Shown: positions 26,009-35,941, counted from the first letter of the stretch. The stretch is DNA of 64,000 nt from Desulfobacteraceae bacterium (GCA_014237395.1 JABZFP010000018.1:186001-250000); one strand, 5' to 3'. Notes: a model not told the origin generated them from the sequence alone. Translations and numbers: made by a program.

Positions 26009-28216
26009 TTGGTTAAAGCGAATTTTTACAGGTCTCTTTTAAACAAGGTGAAAGACTGGAGCCGCAACGCCAGGCCGCGCCTGTTCAAAGCGGTTGTCTT
26101 AGGCCTGGTCATCGGGTTGATAGGGCTGTTGCTCAGCCCGTTCCGTTTTGCGCTCAATCTCGAGGAAAACACGGGGCTGGGGCTGCTGTTCAAGCTGAGG
26201 GGCGTGGAACAGCCTTCCGACGAAGTGGTGGTGGTGAGCATCGAGAAGGAGTCTTCCGATGCCCTCGAGCTGCCCAACAACCCCGACAAGTGGCCGCGTT
26301 CGCTGCACGCCCGTCTGGTGGAGAACCTTGTTCAGGAAGGCGCCGCGTCCATCACCTTCGACGTTCATTTCATCGAACCGCGCAATCCGGAGGACGACCA
26401 GCTGTTTGCCGCTGCACTAAAAAAGGCCGGCAATGTTATTATCGGCGAACCCCTCGTTACCCGGGAAATTGACGCAAACGGAAGCGGCGGGGGGCAGGCC
26501 CAGCCGGGCATTCACAGCATTGTCAAAATCGTCAAGCCCATCGAACTATTCGCCAAAGCGGCGGTCGCCACGGCCCCCTTTTCGCTGCCCCGCATCCCCT
26601 TCAAGGTGAACCAGTATTGGGGTTTCCAGACCGGTGCCGGGGATTCCCCTACCCTGCCGGTGGTCACATACCAACTGTTCACCCTGCCGCTGTATGACGA
26701 ATTCCTTAGTTTGCTGAGGAACGTGAGTCCCCAGAAAGCAGCGGCCCTGCCGCCGGATAGCGCTGCCGCACTGCAGGCCAAAGGCGTCAAGCGGTTAATC
26801 AGAGACATACGGAACATCTTTGAGGGCGATCCAACCCTTGCGGATAATATGCTGCAGGCCCTGGACGCATCCTCATCTTTGGCAGACGCCTCCCCCAAAA
26901 AAGAGATGCTCCGATCCCTCGTCAAGATGTATGCCGCGCCCAACAGCCGCTATATCAACTACTACGGACCACCCCGCACGATCACGACCATACCGTTTCA
27001 TCAGGCACTGGATCTGCACGATGGCCAGGTGGGAGGTCGCCAATACGATGTCAAAGGCAAAGCGGTTTTCGTGGGGCTTTCGGAAGCCGTGCTGGCCGAC
27101 CGCAAGGACAGTTTCTACACGGTATATTCCCAGGCTGACGGCATTTTCATCGCCGGGGTGGAAATTGCGGCCACGGCCCTGTCCAACATCATCGAAGACA
27201 CCCCGGTGAAACCGGTCGGCCTGGCGGTTCACACGCTGATTCTTTTTCTGTGGGGGATCCTCGCCGGGATCGCCTGCCGCCTGTTTTCCCTTAAAATCGG
27301 CGCCCTGAACATCGCTGGCCTGAGCATTCTGTACCTGGGGGTGGCCGTCCTCTTTTTTAAGACCAACGGCATCTGGTATCCGATTGTCATCCCCTTGTTT
27401 TTTCAGGTGCCGATGGCCTTTGCCGGCGCCGTGGGCATCGAGTATTCCAGGCTTTTCAAAGAGTTTCTCGTCAAGCTGCGCATGGAAGACGACCTGACCA
27501 GTGCCCACGACCTTCAGATGAGCATGCTGCCGGCCAACTGCCCGGAGGTCGAGGGGTATCAGATTGCCGCCAGTTCGACCATGGCCATGGAGGTGGGCGG
27601 GGATTTCTTCGACTTTTTTATGATCGGAGAAGGCAAGGTGGGGCTCATCATCGGCGACGTCACCGGAAAAAGTGTGTCCGGCGCGCTGATCATGGCCGCT
27701 TCCCGGAGTGTATTTCGCATGCTTGCGGAAGAGGAATTGAGCGTCGGCGAGACGATGATACGGGCCAACCGGCGGATCAAGCAGGACATCAAAAGCGGCA
27801 TGTTCGTGGCCCTGCTGTATGCCGTGCTTGACACCAAGGATGGGAGCGTGGGCCTGTGCAGTGCCGGGCAGACCCAACCGATTTTGTTGTCCGCCAAAAC
27901 AGCCGAAGCCACCTTGGTGGAAACGGTGGGCGACACATTCCCCCTGGGAATCCTGGACGACGTCAACTATGAGGAAACCCCCTTGCAGATGGAACCCGGC
28001 GACAAGGTGGTCTATTATACCGACGGTATCGTGGAAGCCATGAACAAGCAGGAAGAAATGTATGGCTTCGAGCGGCTGCATGAGATCGTAAACGCCTCAC
28101 ACGCCGAAACAGCGGAAGCCCTGATGAATGATATTATAAATGACGTTAGTGATTTCACGGGCGCCGTTCCCCAGCACGACGATCTGACCATTATCGTCGT
28201 CAGCGCCGACCCATAA
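26009..28216 (+). CDS. CHASE2 sensor - SpoIIE (PPM-type) phosphatase
   Basis: This 735-residue membrane protein has one N-terminal membrane segment (about 28-48), an extracytoplasmic CHASE2 sensor (about 50-400, with SDEVVVVSIEKES, WPRSLHARL and DVHFIEPRN), three membrane segments (about 400-485) and a cytoplasmic SpoIIE phosphatase (about 505-735). The phosphatase has VGGDFFDFF, IIGDVTGKSVSGA, YYTDGIVEAMN and DDLTIIVV. The start is a TTG at 26009 preceded by AAGG. It probably senses an envelope signal and dephosphorylates a STAS antagonist or a kinase target. FecR and CHASE2 genes often occur near each other, as here. Confidence 0.88.
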   Translation: MVKANFYRSLLNKVKDWSRNARPRLFKAVVLGLVIGLIGLLLSPFRFALNLEENTGLGLLFKLRGVEQPSDEVVVVSIEKESSDALELPNNPDKWPRSLHARLVENLVQEGAASITFDVHFIEPRNPEDDQLFAAALKKAGNVIIGEPLVTREIDANGSGGGQAQPGIHSIVKIVKPIELFAKAAVATAPFSLPRIPFKVNQYWGFQTGAGDSPTLPVVTYQLFTLPLYDEFLSLLRNVSPQKAAALPPDSAAALQAKGVKRLIRDIRNIFEGDPTLADNMLQALDASSSLADASPKKEMLRSLVKMYAAPNSRYINYYGPPRTITTIPFHQALDLHDGQVGGRQYDVKGKAVFVGLSEAVLADRKDSFYTVYSQADGIFIAGVEIAATALSNIIEDTPVKPVGLAVHTLILFLWGILAGIACRLFSLKIGALNIAGLSILYLGVAVLFFKTNGIWYPIVIPLFFQVPMAFAGAVGIEYSRLFKEFLVKLRMEDDLTSAHDLQMSMLPANCPEVEGYQIAASSTMAMEVGGDFFDFFMIGEGKVGLIIGDVTGKSVSGALIMAASRSVFRMLAEEELSVGETMIRANRRIKQDIKSGMFVALLYAVLDTKDGSVGLCSAGQTQPILLSAKTAEATLVETVGDTFPLGILDDVNYEETPLQMEPGDKVVYYTDGIVEAMNKQEEMYGFERLHEIVNASHAETAEALMNDIINDVSDFTGAVPQHDDLTIIVVSADP

Positions 28217-28701
28217 ATACCCCCATACTGCAATTGAACGTGCAATTTTGCCTAACGCTCTATACGAGCCTATACCATATGACGTTCACGCCGGCCGCCT
28301 TCTCTTCTTCCAGATCCCGATGGATGGGGTTTTTCAAAACCGGTGGGTTCATGCGGGCCTGAAAGCGGTCCGCAACTAGCCCGAGCCCCTGCTGGATCCC
28401 TATGTTTTTTTTGCGCGTTTAGTTGATTATATTTTAAAAAACGGTCGTGGAAAAGCCAGAATTTCTCCTTTTCATAGACCGCCAGGACGGGCCCCAAGTG
28501 GCATGGCATATATCCTGGACGGTTTGCAAATGCGACAACCTGATGTTAGAGGACTATTGGTCAATATCATCTGTTTTTGCAAAAAGAATGCGGTGGCTCC
28601 CTCAAGCGCAGAAAGTCTTTTTTTGTCTCTTTAATGCTAAGCCTGCTTTGTTCCACCGCAAAAAACATATTGCCCCTAATCCCCACCGCACGAGGATGGC
28701 T
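28217..28701. other. Intergenic region without a clear gene
   Basis: This 485-base gap between the two phosphatase genes contains only short frames without ribosome sites. The downstream PP2C frame extends back to 28447, but that extension has no family resemblance. I see no terminator or repeat. Confidence 0.5.
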
Positions 28702-29430
28702 ATGCGTGACTGCTCTGAAATAGAAATTGCTTCCCTGACCCACCGCGGTCTGGTACGCGAGGTCAACGAGGACCGCCACTATGTGAAGTGCCTGGACGAA
28801 CAGACCCTGCTGATGGCCGTGGTGGACGGCATGGGCGGGGGGCCGGCCGGCTCGGCCGCGGCGGAAGCCATGCGCGAGGCCTTGACCGAGTACCCGGCAG
28901 GGGCACCCCACCCCGAACAGGCCTTGTCAAAGCTTGTGATCACAGCCAGCGAAGCCATCCTGGAAATTGCGCAGGACAATCCGGCCCTCGAGGGCATGGG
29001 CACCACCGTGACTGCCACCGTCCTGTCCAACGGCACGGCCCACTGGGCGCATGTGGGCGACACCCGCTTTTACGTGTTTCGCCAGGGGCGCCTCATCCAG
29101 GTAACCACCGACCAGACCATGGCCCAGCTCCTGGTCGAAGAGGGCCGGCTCACCCCGGACGAGGCCCGGACCCACCCTTACGGTCACCTGCTCGACCAAT
29201 GCGTCGGCTGCCCGGATTGTGATCCGGTGACCGGTTCGCTGCCTATCGAACCCGGTGATCTCCTCCTGCACACCACAGACGGTCTGCACGACGCCCTGTC
29301 CGAGGGTGAGATCGCCAAAATTCTGATGGCGTCACACGCATCGCTCGAAAAAAAGGCGGCGGCCCTTATCAGCGCCGGGCTGGATTCCGGCGGAAACGAC
29401 AACATGACGGTGATACTGACTTCGATTTGA
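28702..29430 (+). CDS. PP2C-type serine/threonine phosphatase
   Basis: This soluble Mn/Mg-dependent phosphatase has about 242 residues. All main PP2C motifs are present: LVREVNEDRHY, AVVDGMGGGPAGSAAAE, GMGTTVTATVL, AHVGDTRFYVFR, LLLHTTDGLHDAL and GGNDNMTVIL. Such enzymes usually reverse Hanks-type kinases, so the kinase at 17740 is a candidate partner. The frame is open 85 codons further upstream, but the ATG at 28702 has GAGG at a proper distance and starts where the domain starts. The ATG at 28696 is a less likely alternative. Confidence 0.88.
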   Translation: MRDCSEIEIASLTHRGLVREVNEDRHYVKCLDEQTLLMAVVDGMGGGPAGSAAAEAMREALTEYPAGAPHPEQALSKLVITASEAILEIAQDNPALEGMGTTVTATVLSNGTAHWAHVGDTRFYVFRQGRLIQVTTDQTMAQLLVEEGRLTPDEARTHPYGHLLDQCVGCPDCDPVTGSLPIEPGDLLLHTTDGLHDALSEGEIAKILMASHASLEKKAAALISAGLDSGGNDNMTVILTSI

Positions 29431-29681
29431 CGACGGCATCACTCTGCCGGATCGGTCGTCGCGAACGATGGGATTTGATTCCGGATGATAGGGGAAACTT
29501 CAGTTTGGCGCCTACATTTTCTGCCATCACGGGCTGCCATACATTAATTTCCTGCGTTTACCCTCTTTAGCGATGATGACGTCCTTGCATTAAAATGGAC
29601 CACAATGGACCCATCCGCGCCCGGGCCTTCTCGTAAAATCCGGCCATCAAACCAAATAAAATTGAAAATTATGAATCCATC

Positions 29682-29710
29682 TTGACAGTTTGAACCTCAT
29701 TCGAATACAA
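29682..29710 (+). promoter_or_regulatory. Candidate sigma70 promoter of the acyl-CoA ligase gene
   Basis: TTGACA (29682-29687), a 17-base spacer and ATACAA (29705-29710) lie about 130 bases before the ligase ATG. The rest of the 415-base gap (29431-29845) shows no gene. Confidence 0.4.
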
Positions 29711-29845
29711 CAACGAAAAAAAATTTGGGAGCATCCGCGCAAAACAGGGGGCCGATGGTCGCAATGGCATTGCCCTGATCGAAGACGGCGACTATCCGGC
29801 AGAAACGCGGATGGCTCCATATTTGAACCCAAGGGAGGAATATTT

Positions 29846-31639
29846 ATGCAATTTGTGGATTTTAAAAACACGCACGCTATGCTGATGGCCACCGTCGATC
29901 GTTATCGTGATCAACCCGCCTATCGCTGGTTTACGGCACCGGGACAGACGGAATCGGTCACCTGGGGGGAATTTTACAACCAGGTGGGCCAGGTGGCCAA
30001 AAGCCTGATGACGCTTGGTGTCGAACCGGGTGACAAGGTCAACATCATCAGCTACTCCTGCTACCGCTGGGTCCTGACCGACATGGGCATCATGAGTGCC
30101 GGGGCCGCCACGGTCGGCATCTACCAATCGAACCTCCCCAAGGACTGTCAATACATCATCGATCATTCGGACGCGGTCGTCGTATTTGCCGAAGACAACC
30201 AGCAGATGGACAAGCTGTTCGAAATACGGGCGCAGATTCCCGATGTCCGCAAAGTCATCCTCTTCAGCGGGGATGCGCCGGACGATGACTGGGTGATCAG
30301 TTACGAAGATTTTCTGGCCCTGGGGCAGGATGTTTCCGATAAAGACTTCGACCAGCGGGCCCAGGCCGCAACCCCCCAGGATCCCGCCGGAATCGTCTAT
30401 ACGTCGGGCACGACCGGCGTTCCCAAGGGCGCTGTGCTGACGCACGACAACATCACCTTCACGGCCCAATCCGTCAAGGGCAGCACCCGAATCGAAGAGG
30501 GTGACGAGGTGTTCCTTTTTCTCCCCCTGGCCCACGTCTTTGCCCGCACCTGCGTCTATGCCACCCTGCTCGTGGGGTGTCCGACCACTTTCACCCGCAG
30601 CATGGAAACGGTGGTCGAGGACATGCAGTTCACCCGTCCACACTGGTTTGCCAGCGTGCCGCGGATTTATGAAAAAGTCTATTCCAAGGTCATCAGCGGT
30701 GCGGAAGCCAAGGGCGGCGCAGCGCTCAAAATTTTCAAGTGGGCCTGCGAAGTGGGGGGCCAGGTCAGCGACCTCAAAATCGCCAAAAAACCGATCCCCG
30801 TTGCCCTGGGCCTGAAATATGCCCTGGCCAGCAAGCTCGTGTTTTCTAAAATCCAGGCGGCACTCGGCGGTCGGGTGCGGTGGTGCATCAGTGGGGCGGC
30901 GCCCCTCAACCAGGAAATCGGGCGTTTCTTTCATGCGGCGGGCGTTCTCATTGTCGAGGGCATCGGCATGACCGAAAATACGTCTTTCAGCAACCTGAAT
31001 CGCTATGACAATTATCGCTTCGGCTGGGTGGGCCAACCAGGACCGGGTGTCGAACAAAAACTGGGCGAAGACGGCGAGGTCATGTTCCGGGGCCGCAATG
31101 TCATGAAAGAATATTACAAAATGCCCAAAGAAACCGCGGCCACCATTACGGAAGACGGATGGCTGCTGTCGGGTGACATCGGCGAAATCGACGACCAGAA
31201 TTTTCTCCGCATCACCGGGCGCAAAAAAGAACTGATCATCACGGCTGGCGGCAAAAATATCGCTCCGGCCGCTATCGAAGGTGTCATTGCCACGTCGAAA
31301 TACATCAACCAGGTATTTGTCATCGGCGACCGGCGCAAGTTTCTATCGGCCCTGGTCACCCTGGATGAAGAAAACGTCAGGGCCTGGGCCGATGCTGAAG
31401 GTATTTCTTACAGCAGCACGGACGATCTGATGGCCAACGAAAAAGTGCAGACGCTTATCGATGCCGAAGTGGCCACGAAAAATGCCCAGTTCGCCAGTTT
31501 CGAATCCATTAAAAAAGTGACCATCGTACCGGAATTCACGATTGCGAACGGCCTGATTACGCCAACGCTCAAAGTGAAAAAGAATGTCGTGGCCGTCCAC
31601 TACGAAGAAGCTATCAACCAGATGTATCCTGTCGATTAG
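29846..31639 (+). CDS. Long-chain fatty-acid-CoA ligase (AMP-forming)
   Basis: This 597-residue adenylate-forming enzyme activates fatty acids to acyl-CoA with ATP. The P-loop is YTSGTTGVPKGAVLTHDN, the A5-like motif is GIGMTENTS, the hinge region is GWLLSGDIGEID, and the GRKKELIITAGGKNIAP block is typical of long-chain ligases. The insertion pattern and length match the FadD15/long-chain group. The start at 29846 has AAGGGAGG upstream; the longer in-frame extension is not conserved-looking. A terminator follows. Confidence 0.9.
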   Translation: MQFVDFKNTHAMLMATVDRYRDQPAYRWFTAPGQTESVTWGEFYNQVGQVAKSLMTLGVEPGDKVNIISYSCYRWVLTDMGIMSAGAATVGIYQSNLPKDCQYIIDHSDAVVVFAEDNQQMDKLFEIRAQIPDVRKVILFSGDAPDDDWVISYEDFLALGQDVSDKDFDQRAQAATPQDPAGIVYTSGTTGVPKGAVLTHDNITFTAQSVKGSTRIEEGDEVFLFLPLAHVFARTCVYATLLVGCPTTFTRSMETVVEDMQFTRPHWFASVPRIYEKVYSKVISGAEAKGGAALKIFKWACEVGGQVSDLKIAKKPIPVALGLKYALASKLVFSKIQAALGGRVRWCISGAAPLNQEIGRFFHAAGVLIVEGIGMTENTSFSNLNRYDNYRFGWVGQPGPGVEQKLGEDGEVMFRGRNVMKEYYKMPKETAATITEDGWLLSGDIGEIDDQNFLRITGRKKELIITAGGKNIAPAAIEGVIATSKYINQVFVIGDRRKFLSALVTLDEENVRAWADAEGISYSSTDDLMANEKVQTLIDAEVATKNAQFASFESIKKVTIVPEFTIANGLITPTLKVKKNVVAVHYEEAINQMYPVD

Positions 31640-31678
31640 GCGCACCCGGAAGGATGCGCCAGGACATACGTGCCATAT

Positions 31679-31718
31679 GAGGCCGAAAGCGTTCCCCGCG
31701 CTCTCGGCCTCTTTTTTT
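31679..31718 (+). terminator. Rho-independent terminator after the acyl-CoA ligase gene
   Basis: GAGGCCGAAAGCG (31679-31691) pairs with 31699-31711, with one mismatch and a seven-base loop, and is followed by seven T. Confidence 0.88.
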
Positions 31719-31960
31719 AGCGGACATGCCGTCGGTCCGAACAAAGCCTGTAAATGCAAAAATCGTTACAACGACAATAGGTTGCCACCTTTGTGGAAAA
31801 CGATGGTTTCAACATATGCAAACTTTACGCTAACGTTAACGTTATCTATTGACTTCCTGCCCCTTCCAGGCTAATCTCCCCTCCATCTCATTGATAATAC
31901 GCTATTATCCTATAATTTGCCTGCTGGCAGAAAACCGTATTCAAGAAGGGCGACCATCGC

Positions 31961-32848
31961 ATGCCACAACGCATCGGATTGATCTGCGACAGTACGGCCG
32001 ATTTTCCCAAGGGTCTCGAAAAAGAACTCGGCCTTCATATTCTCCCCGTCCATATCATGGTCGACGGCCAGGATCATCTTCACGGCCAAACCATCAGCAA
32101 CCGGCAGGTTGTAGAAGCCCTCAGGCAGAAACGGGATGTTTTTACCAAACCGTTTTACCCGCATGAGTGCGCCGACTATTTTGAAGATCTCCTGGGGAAA
32201 TATGACCGGGTGGTGTCGTTCCATCTGTCCACGGCACTATCGGGGAACTACAACAGCGCCATAGCCGCCCTGAACCTGATGTTCGAAGACGAGGCCCGGC
32301 GCATCAAGGTCATGGATCTGCGCGGAGTCAGCGTCAGCCTGGGATTGGTGGTCAAAAAAGCGGTGGAACTGCTCCGGGAAGACGATGACCTGGAGACCCT
32401 GGACGCCCGGCTCCAGCCTTATCTCAGAGGCCTTTTCATGGGATTTACGGTGGACGATCTCGCCTGGCTCAAAAAAGGGGGCCGTGTCAGCGCGTTTGCT
32501 GCTTTCGTGGGGGGCATGCTGGACATCAAACCCATCATCCGTCTCGAAAACGCCGAACTGATACCCAAAGACCGCATGCGGGGTAAGAAGCCGGCTTTGA
32601 AACGCCTGGTGGATATGGCCGAAAGCCAGTACCGCAAACTGGACGGCAACTGCGATATCTGGGTGGCCTACAATGACAACCTGGACGAGGCCATGGTGAC
32701 CCGCGATCACCTTGCGGATCGCCTGGCGCGGCAGGCGGACGAAATCTATCTGGCCGAAGTCGGCGCCACGATTTCCGTTCACACCGGCCCCGGGGCGGTC
32801 TGCATTGCCATGTCACCCAAGGTAATGCATTACCCGAATATCGCCTGA
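31961..32848 (+). CDS. DegV-family fatty-acid-binding protein
   Basis: This 295-residue protein begins IGLICDSTADFPKG, the DegV hallmark, followed by LHILPVHIMVDGQ and a middle FHLSTALSGNYNSA segment. The C-terminal part has VGATISVHTGPGAVCIA. DegV/FakB proteins bind a fatty acid and present it to a fatty-acid kinase; no FakA-like gene is visible here. It is monocistronic and convergent with the polyamine-type transporter operon. Hairpin element B lies between the two. Confidence 0.88.
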   Translation: MPQRIGLICDSTADFPKGLEKELGLHILPVHIMVDGQDHLHGQTISNRQVVEALRQKRDVFTKPFYPHECADYFEDLLGKYDRVVSFHLSTALSGNYNSAIAALNLMFEDEARRIKVMDLRGVSVSLGLVVKKAVELLREDDDLETLDARLQPYLRGLFMGFTVDDLAWLKKGGRVSAFAAFVGGMLDIKPIIRLENAELIPKDRMRGKKPALKRLVDMAESQYRKLDGNCDIWVAYNDNLDEAMVTRDHLADRLARQADEIYLAEVGATISVHTGPGAVCIAMSPKVMHYPNIA

Positions 32849-32944
32849 CAGGCCGCGGATATACAGCGCCTAAAGCCGCGACGCAGCAGCCATCACCCTA
32901 CAATCCCTCATGTCTGACGGTATTATCGATACCCTCACATAGTA

Positions 32945-33067
32945 GACGGCCTCGTAAAATGTTCAAAATCAAGGCGTGCAAGCCCCGAGAAGCGAGGCGT
33001 ACATCAGTACGCCGCAGCGAGGAGGGGCGCCGCACAACGCAGAGTTTGGACATTTTACGAGGCCGTC
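32945..33067. repeat. Interspersed hairpin element, copy B (123 bp)
   Basis: The arms 32945-32962 and 33050-33067 are perfectly complementary over 18 bases, and the pairing continues inward with a wobble. The central hairpin is GGCGTAC...GTACGCC near 32996-33013. Its right end overlaps two bases of the stop codon of the minus-strand permease gene. It lies between convergent genes, where it could act as a two-way terminator. Confidence 0.88.
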
Positions 33068-33920
33068 AGTCCTGCTTGCGGCTGAAGTAAAGATTGACCG
33101 CGGCTGCCAGCGATGTCCCGACAATCAGCAGGAAGGAAATGGCATTGATGACGGGTGTGCTCCCGTCGCGCACCTGGAGGTAAAGATTGATCGGCAGGGT
33201 TGTATCCGAACTCACAAGAAATAGCGTGGTGTTGAAATTTTCAAACGACATCAAAAAGGCCACCGCAGCGGCTCCTACTATGGCCGGCCGCAGGAATTTC
33301 AGGGTAATGTGCCAAATGACCTCAAAGCGGTTGGCGCCCAGGTTCAAGGCAGCCTCTTCCAGGGTGCGGTCGAACTTGCGCAGCCGGGCGGACACCACCA
33401 GGGTCACCAGGGTGGCGATGAACGAAAACTGGCCCAGCACCACCAGCCAGAATCCCGGTCGGAACAGGGGCACGTCGATGCCCAAATGTGTCTCGAAAAA
33501 CATCCCCAAGGTGTTGGAAAACAGCAGAATCGAAATCCCCAGGATGACCCCCGGGATGACCAAAGGTGACAGCATCAGGAAATAGAGTGCCGACTTAAAA
33601 GGAAATTCCTCCTGTTCGAAGAGAAAAGCCGCGCAAGTTCCCACCGTCACCGAGAGGATCGTCACAAAAAAAGCCACTTGGGCACTCACCCAAATGCTTT
33701 CCAGATTCATGCGATCATGGAAAAGCCCCACACGCTCTGGTAGATCAGCGGTGAACCATTCCAGCGTAAAACCATTCCATGGCAAGTATGGAAATTGGGA
33801 ATCATTGAAGGCCAGCACGCAGGTAACCAGGAGGGGGGCAAAAAGAAAGGCAAAATACAGCCCAATATACAGCTTGTAGCTGTATAAATAACGCCGGCTG
33901 TTGGGCAATGATCGAATCAT
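33066..33920 (-). CDS. Polyamine-type ABC transporter permease, PotC-like
   Basis: This 284-residue inner-membrane permease has about six membrane segments. The EAA loop reads EEAALNLGANRFEVIWHITLKFLRPAI, and the N-terminal LVTCVLAFNDSQF is typical of PotC/PotI proteins. It is the last gene of the operon, overlaps the PotB-like gene by four bases, and runs into hairpin element B at its stop codon. Confidence 0.88.
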   Translation of the reverse strand: MIRSLPNSRRYLYSYKLYIGLYFAFLFAPLLVTCVLAFNDSQFPYLPWNGFTLEWFTADLPERVGLFHDRMNLESIWVSAQVAFFVTILSVTVGTCAAFLFEQEEFPFKSALYFLMLSPLVIPGVILGISILLFSNTLGMFFETHLGIDVPLFRPGFWLVVLGQFSFIATLVTLVVSARLRKFDRTLEEAALNLGANRFEVIWHITLKFLRPAIVGAAAVAFLMSFENFNTTLFLVSSDTTLPINLYLQVRDGSTPVINAISFLLIVGTSLAAAVNLYFSRKQD

Positions 33921-34786
33921 TGGACCACCCGGCTCAGTTTTTGTCGCGTGAGCTTCAGGCCAGCCCAGATCACCAGAGAAGACAATACCAGAAGCAGAAA
34001 CCCGAAGGCAGACCCCTGGTTCCAGTTAAAGCTGGCAATAAACTGATTATAAATCTGCTCGGTAAACCACAATGCATTTTTACCGCCGATCATGTTGGGC
34101 GTCAGATAATTTCCCAAAGTCAGCATAAAAACAACAATGGAGCCTGAGACAATTCCAGGCATGGCGTGGGGGATCACAATACGGAAGAAAATGGTCCCCA
34201 TGTTGGCCCCCAGGTCGCAAGCCGCTTCGATCAGGCTGTCGTCGAGGCTTTCCAGCACCGACACCAGCGGCACCGCCATAAACAGCATGGAGGTGTAGAC
34301 CAGCCCCATCACCATGGTCACGTCGTTGTAAAGCATTTCAATGGGCTGGTTCAGAATTCCCATACGTGTCAGGAAATGATTGATCACGCCGCTTTCCCGC
34401 AGCAGGATCATCCAGCCGTAAACCCGCACCAGCTCACTGACCCAGAACGGCATCAGCAGCAACATCATGAGGAACCCCTGAAAGCGGGGGGCCACTACCT
34501 TGGTGATATAGAACGCCACCGGCATCGCCACGATGAAGGTCATCACGGTCACCATGATGGAATAGACGGCCGTGCGAACAAAGGTCAGCCAGTATATCGG
34601 TTCCTGAAAAAACGCCATGTAGTTCGAAAAACTCCAGATGGCGTTACCATAGTCGTCTTCGGCCCGCAGGGACATGCGCAGCAGATCCACATGGGGCAGG
34701 ACGATCAGCAGCACCAGCCAGAGCAGCACCGGCGTCAGGAAGCAAATCAGCGGCAGGGTGATGTGGAAACGACGCTTCATCGTCAT
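33917..34786 (-). CDS. Polyamine-type ABC transporter permease, PotB-like
   Basis: This 289-residue permease has the PotB/PotH layout: an N-terminal membrane segment, then the Trp-rich external loop NYMAFFQEPIYW, then the C-terminal EAA loop EAACDLGANMGTIFFRIVIPHAMPGI. It overlaps the ATPase stop by four bases at its start and the PotC-like start by four bases at its end, so the permeases are translationally coupled. Confidence 0.88.
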   Translation of the reverse strand: MTMKRRFHITLPLICFLTPVLLWLVLLIVLPHVDLLRMSLRAEDDYGNAIWSFSNYMAFFQEPIYWLTFVRTAVYSIMVTVMTFIVAMPVAFYITKVVAPRFQGFLMMLLLMPFWVSELVRVYGWMILLRESGVINHFLTRMGILNQPIEMLYNDVTMVMGLVYTSMLFMAVPLVSVLESLDDSLIEAACDLGANMGTIFFRIVIPHAMPGIVSGSIVVFMLTLGNYLTPNMIGGKNALWFTEQIYNQFIASFNWNQGSAFGFLLLVLSSLVIWAGLKLTRQKLSRVVQ

Positions 34787-35871
34787 TCCGAAGATGCGAA
34801 GCAGATGCCGGACTGCTCGTCCCAGGCCACCTCGATCCGGTCATCCCGGCGGATGTGGTCAAATTGCCGGTTCTGGGGCAAGGCAATGAGCAGTTCGGTA
34901 TCGTCGTTAAGGGGATTGGCCAGAAGGCGGCTGTTGGCCCCGTCAAACAACAATGATTTAACAATGACCTCGAAACGGTTCAAATTGGGAAGGTCCGCCG
35001 CCGGTTGAATGATCATGGCCTCCGGCCGAAGAAAAAGGTCCACCGCCGTGCCGGGTGTCAGGGGAGCTGTGGCCCGTGTTCGGAAGTGCTGGCCGGAAGG
35101 CGTTTCAATGTCAACGGTCTCCGCCTCGCAGCGTTTCACCACTCCGGACCAGGCATTGTTATCCCCCACGAACCGTGACACGAAGGACGTTTGGGGCTGA
35201 TGGTAAAGGTTCTGGGGCGTGTCCACCTGTTCGAAGTGCCCCTGGTTCATGACCGCCACGTGGTCGGACATCACCAGCGCCTCGGACTGGTCATGGGTGA
35301 TATACACGAAGGTCGTGCCCACCTGGGCCTGAAGCTTTTTAAGCTCGACCTTCATCTGCTCCCGCAGCTTGAGGTCCAGCGCGCCCAGGGGTTCGTCCAG
35401 CAGCAGGACGGCCGGCTCCAGCACAAGGCAGCGCGCGATGGCCACCCGCTGCTTTTGGCCACCGGACAATTGGTCGATGGCCTTGTCTTCGAATCCCGGC
35501 AGATCCACACGCTCCAGGATGCGGGTTATCTTCTGCTGGATATCGCTGCGCTTTTCCCTGCGCCGCTGGAGTCCGAAGGCAATGTTCTGGGCCACCGTCA
35601 TCATGGGGAACAGGGCCAGATGCTGGAAGATGAGGTTTGCCGGACGACGGTTGGGCGGTACGCCTGCCATGTCTTCCTCACGGATCAAGATTTTTCCGCG
35701 ACTGGGTGCAGTAAACCCGGCAATCATGCGCAGGAGCGTTGTCTTCCCACATCCTGAGGGCCCCAGAATGGAGAAAAACTCCCCTTGAGGCACCTCAAAA
35801 GAGACATTGTCGACAGCCGTAAAATCGCCAAAGGTCTTCGATACACATTGAACCGACAGATCAGTCTGCAT
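34783..35871 (-). CDS. Polyamine-type ABC transporter ATPase, PotA-like
   Basis: This ATPase has about 362 residues. Walker A is GPSGCGKTT, the signature is LSGGQKQRVAIAR, Walker B is VLLLDEPLGALD, and the switch is THDQSEAL. The C-terminal TOBE-type regulatory domain (FLRPEAMII) marks the spermidine/putrescine or Fe group. The ATG at 35871 gives the usual N-terminus (LSVQCVSKTFG). A TTG ten codons upstream is possible but less likely, since it falls within the intercistronic hairpin. Confidence 0.88.
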   Translation of the reverse strand: MQTDLSVQCVSKTFGDFTAVDNVSFEVPQGEFFSILGPSGCGKTTLLRMIAGFTAPSRGKILIREEDMAGVPPNRRPANLIFQHLALFPMMTVAQNIAFGLQRRREKRSDIQQKITRILERVDLPGFEDKAIDQLSGGQKQRVAIARCLVLEPAVLLLDEPLGALDLKLREQMKVELKKLQAQVGTTFVYITHDQSEALVMSDHVAVMNQGHFEQVDTPQNLYHQPQTSFVSRFVGDNNAWSGVVKRCEAETVDIETPSGQHFRTRATAPLTPGTAVDLFLRPEAMIIQPAADLPNLNRFEVIVKSLLFDGANSRLLANPLNDDTELLIALPQNRQFDHIRRDDRIEVAWDEQSGICFASSE

Positions 35872-35893
35872 GAGGTCTTTCGAAAGATTGCAG

Positions 35894-35930
35894 GGTGCCA
35901 ACCGTGGACGGCATTTTCACGGCCGGCACC
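35894..35930 (-). other. Intercistronic hairpin between binding-protein and ATPase genes
   Basis: GGTGCC..CCGTG on one arm pairs with CACGG..GGCACC on the other around an 11-base loop. It lies 12 bases past the binding-protein stop and 22 bases before the ATPase ATG, without a T run. Such hairpins often stabilise the binding-protein message so that more of it is made than of the membrane subunits. Confidence 0.55.
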
Positions 35931-35941
35931 ATGGATTTGCT

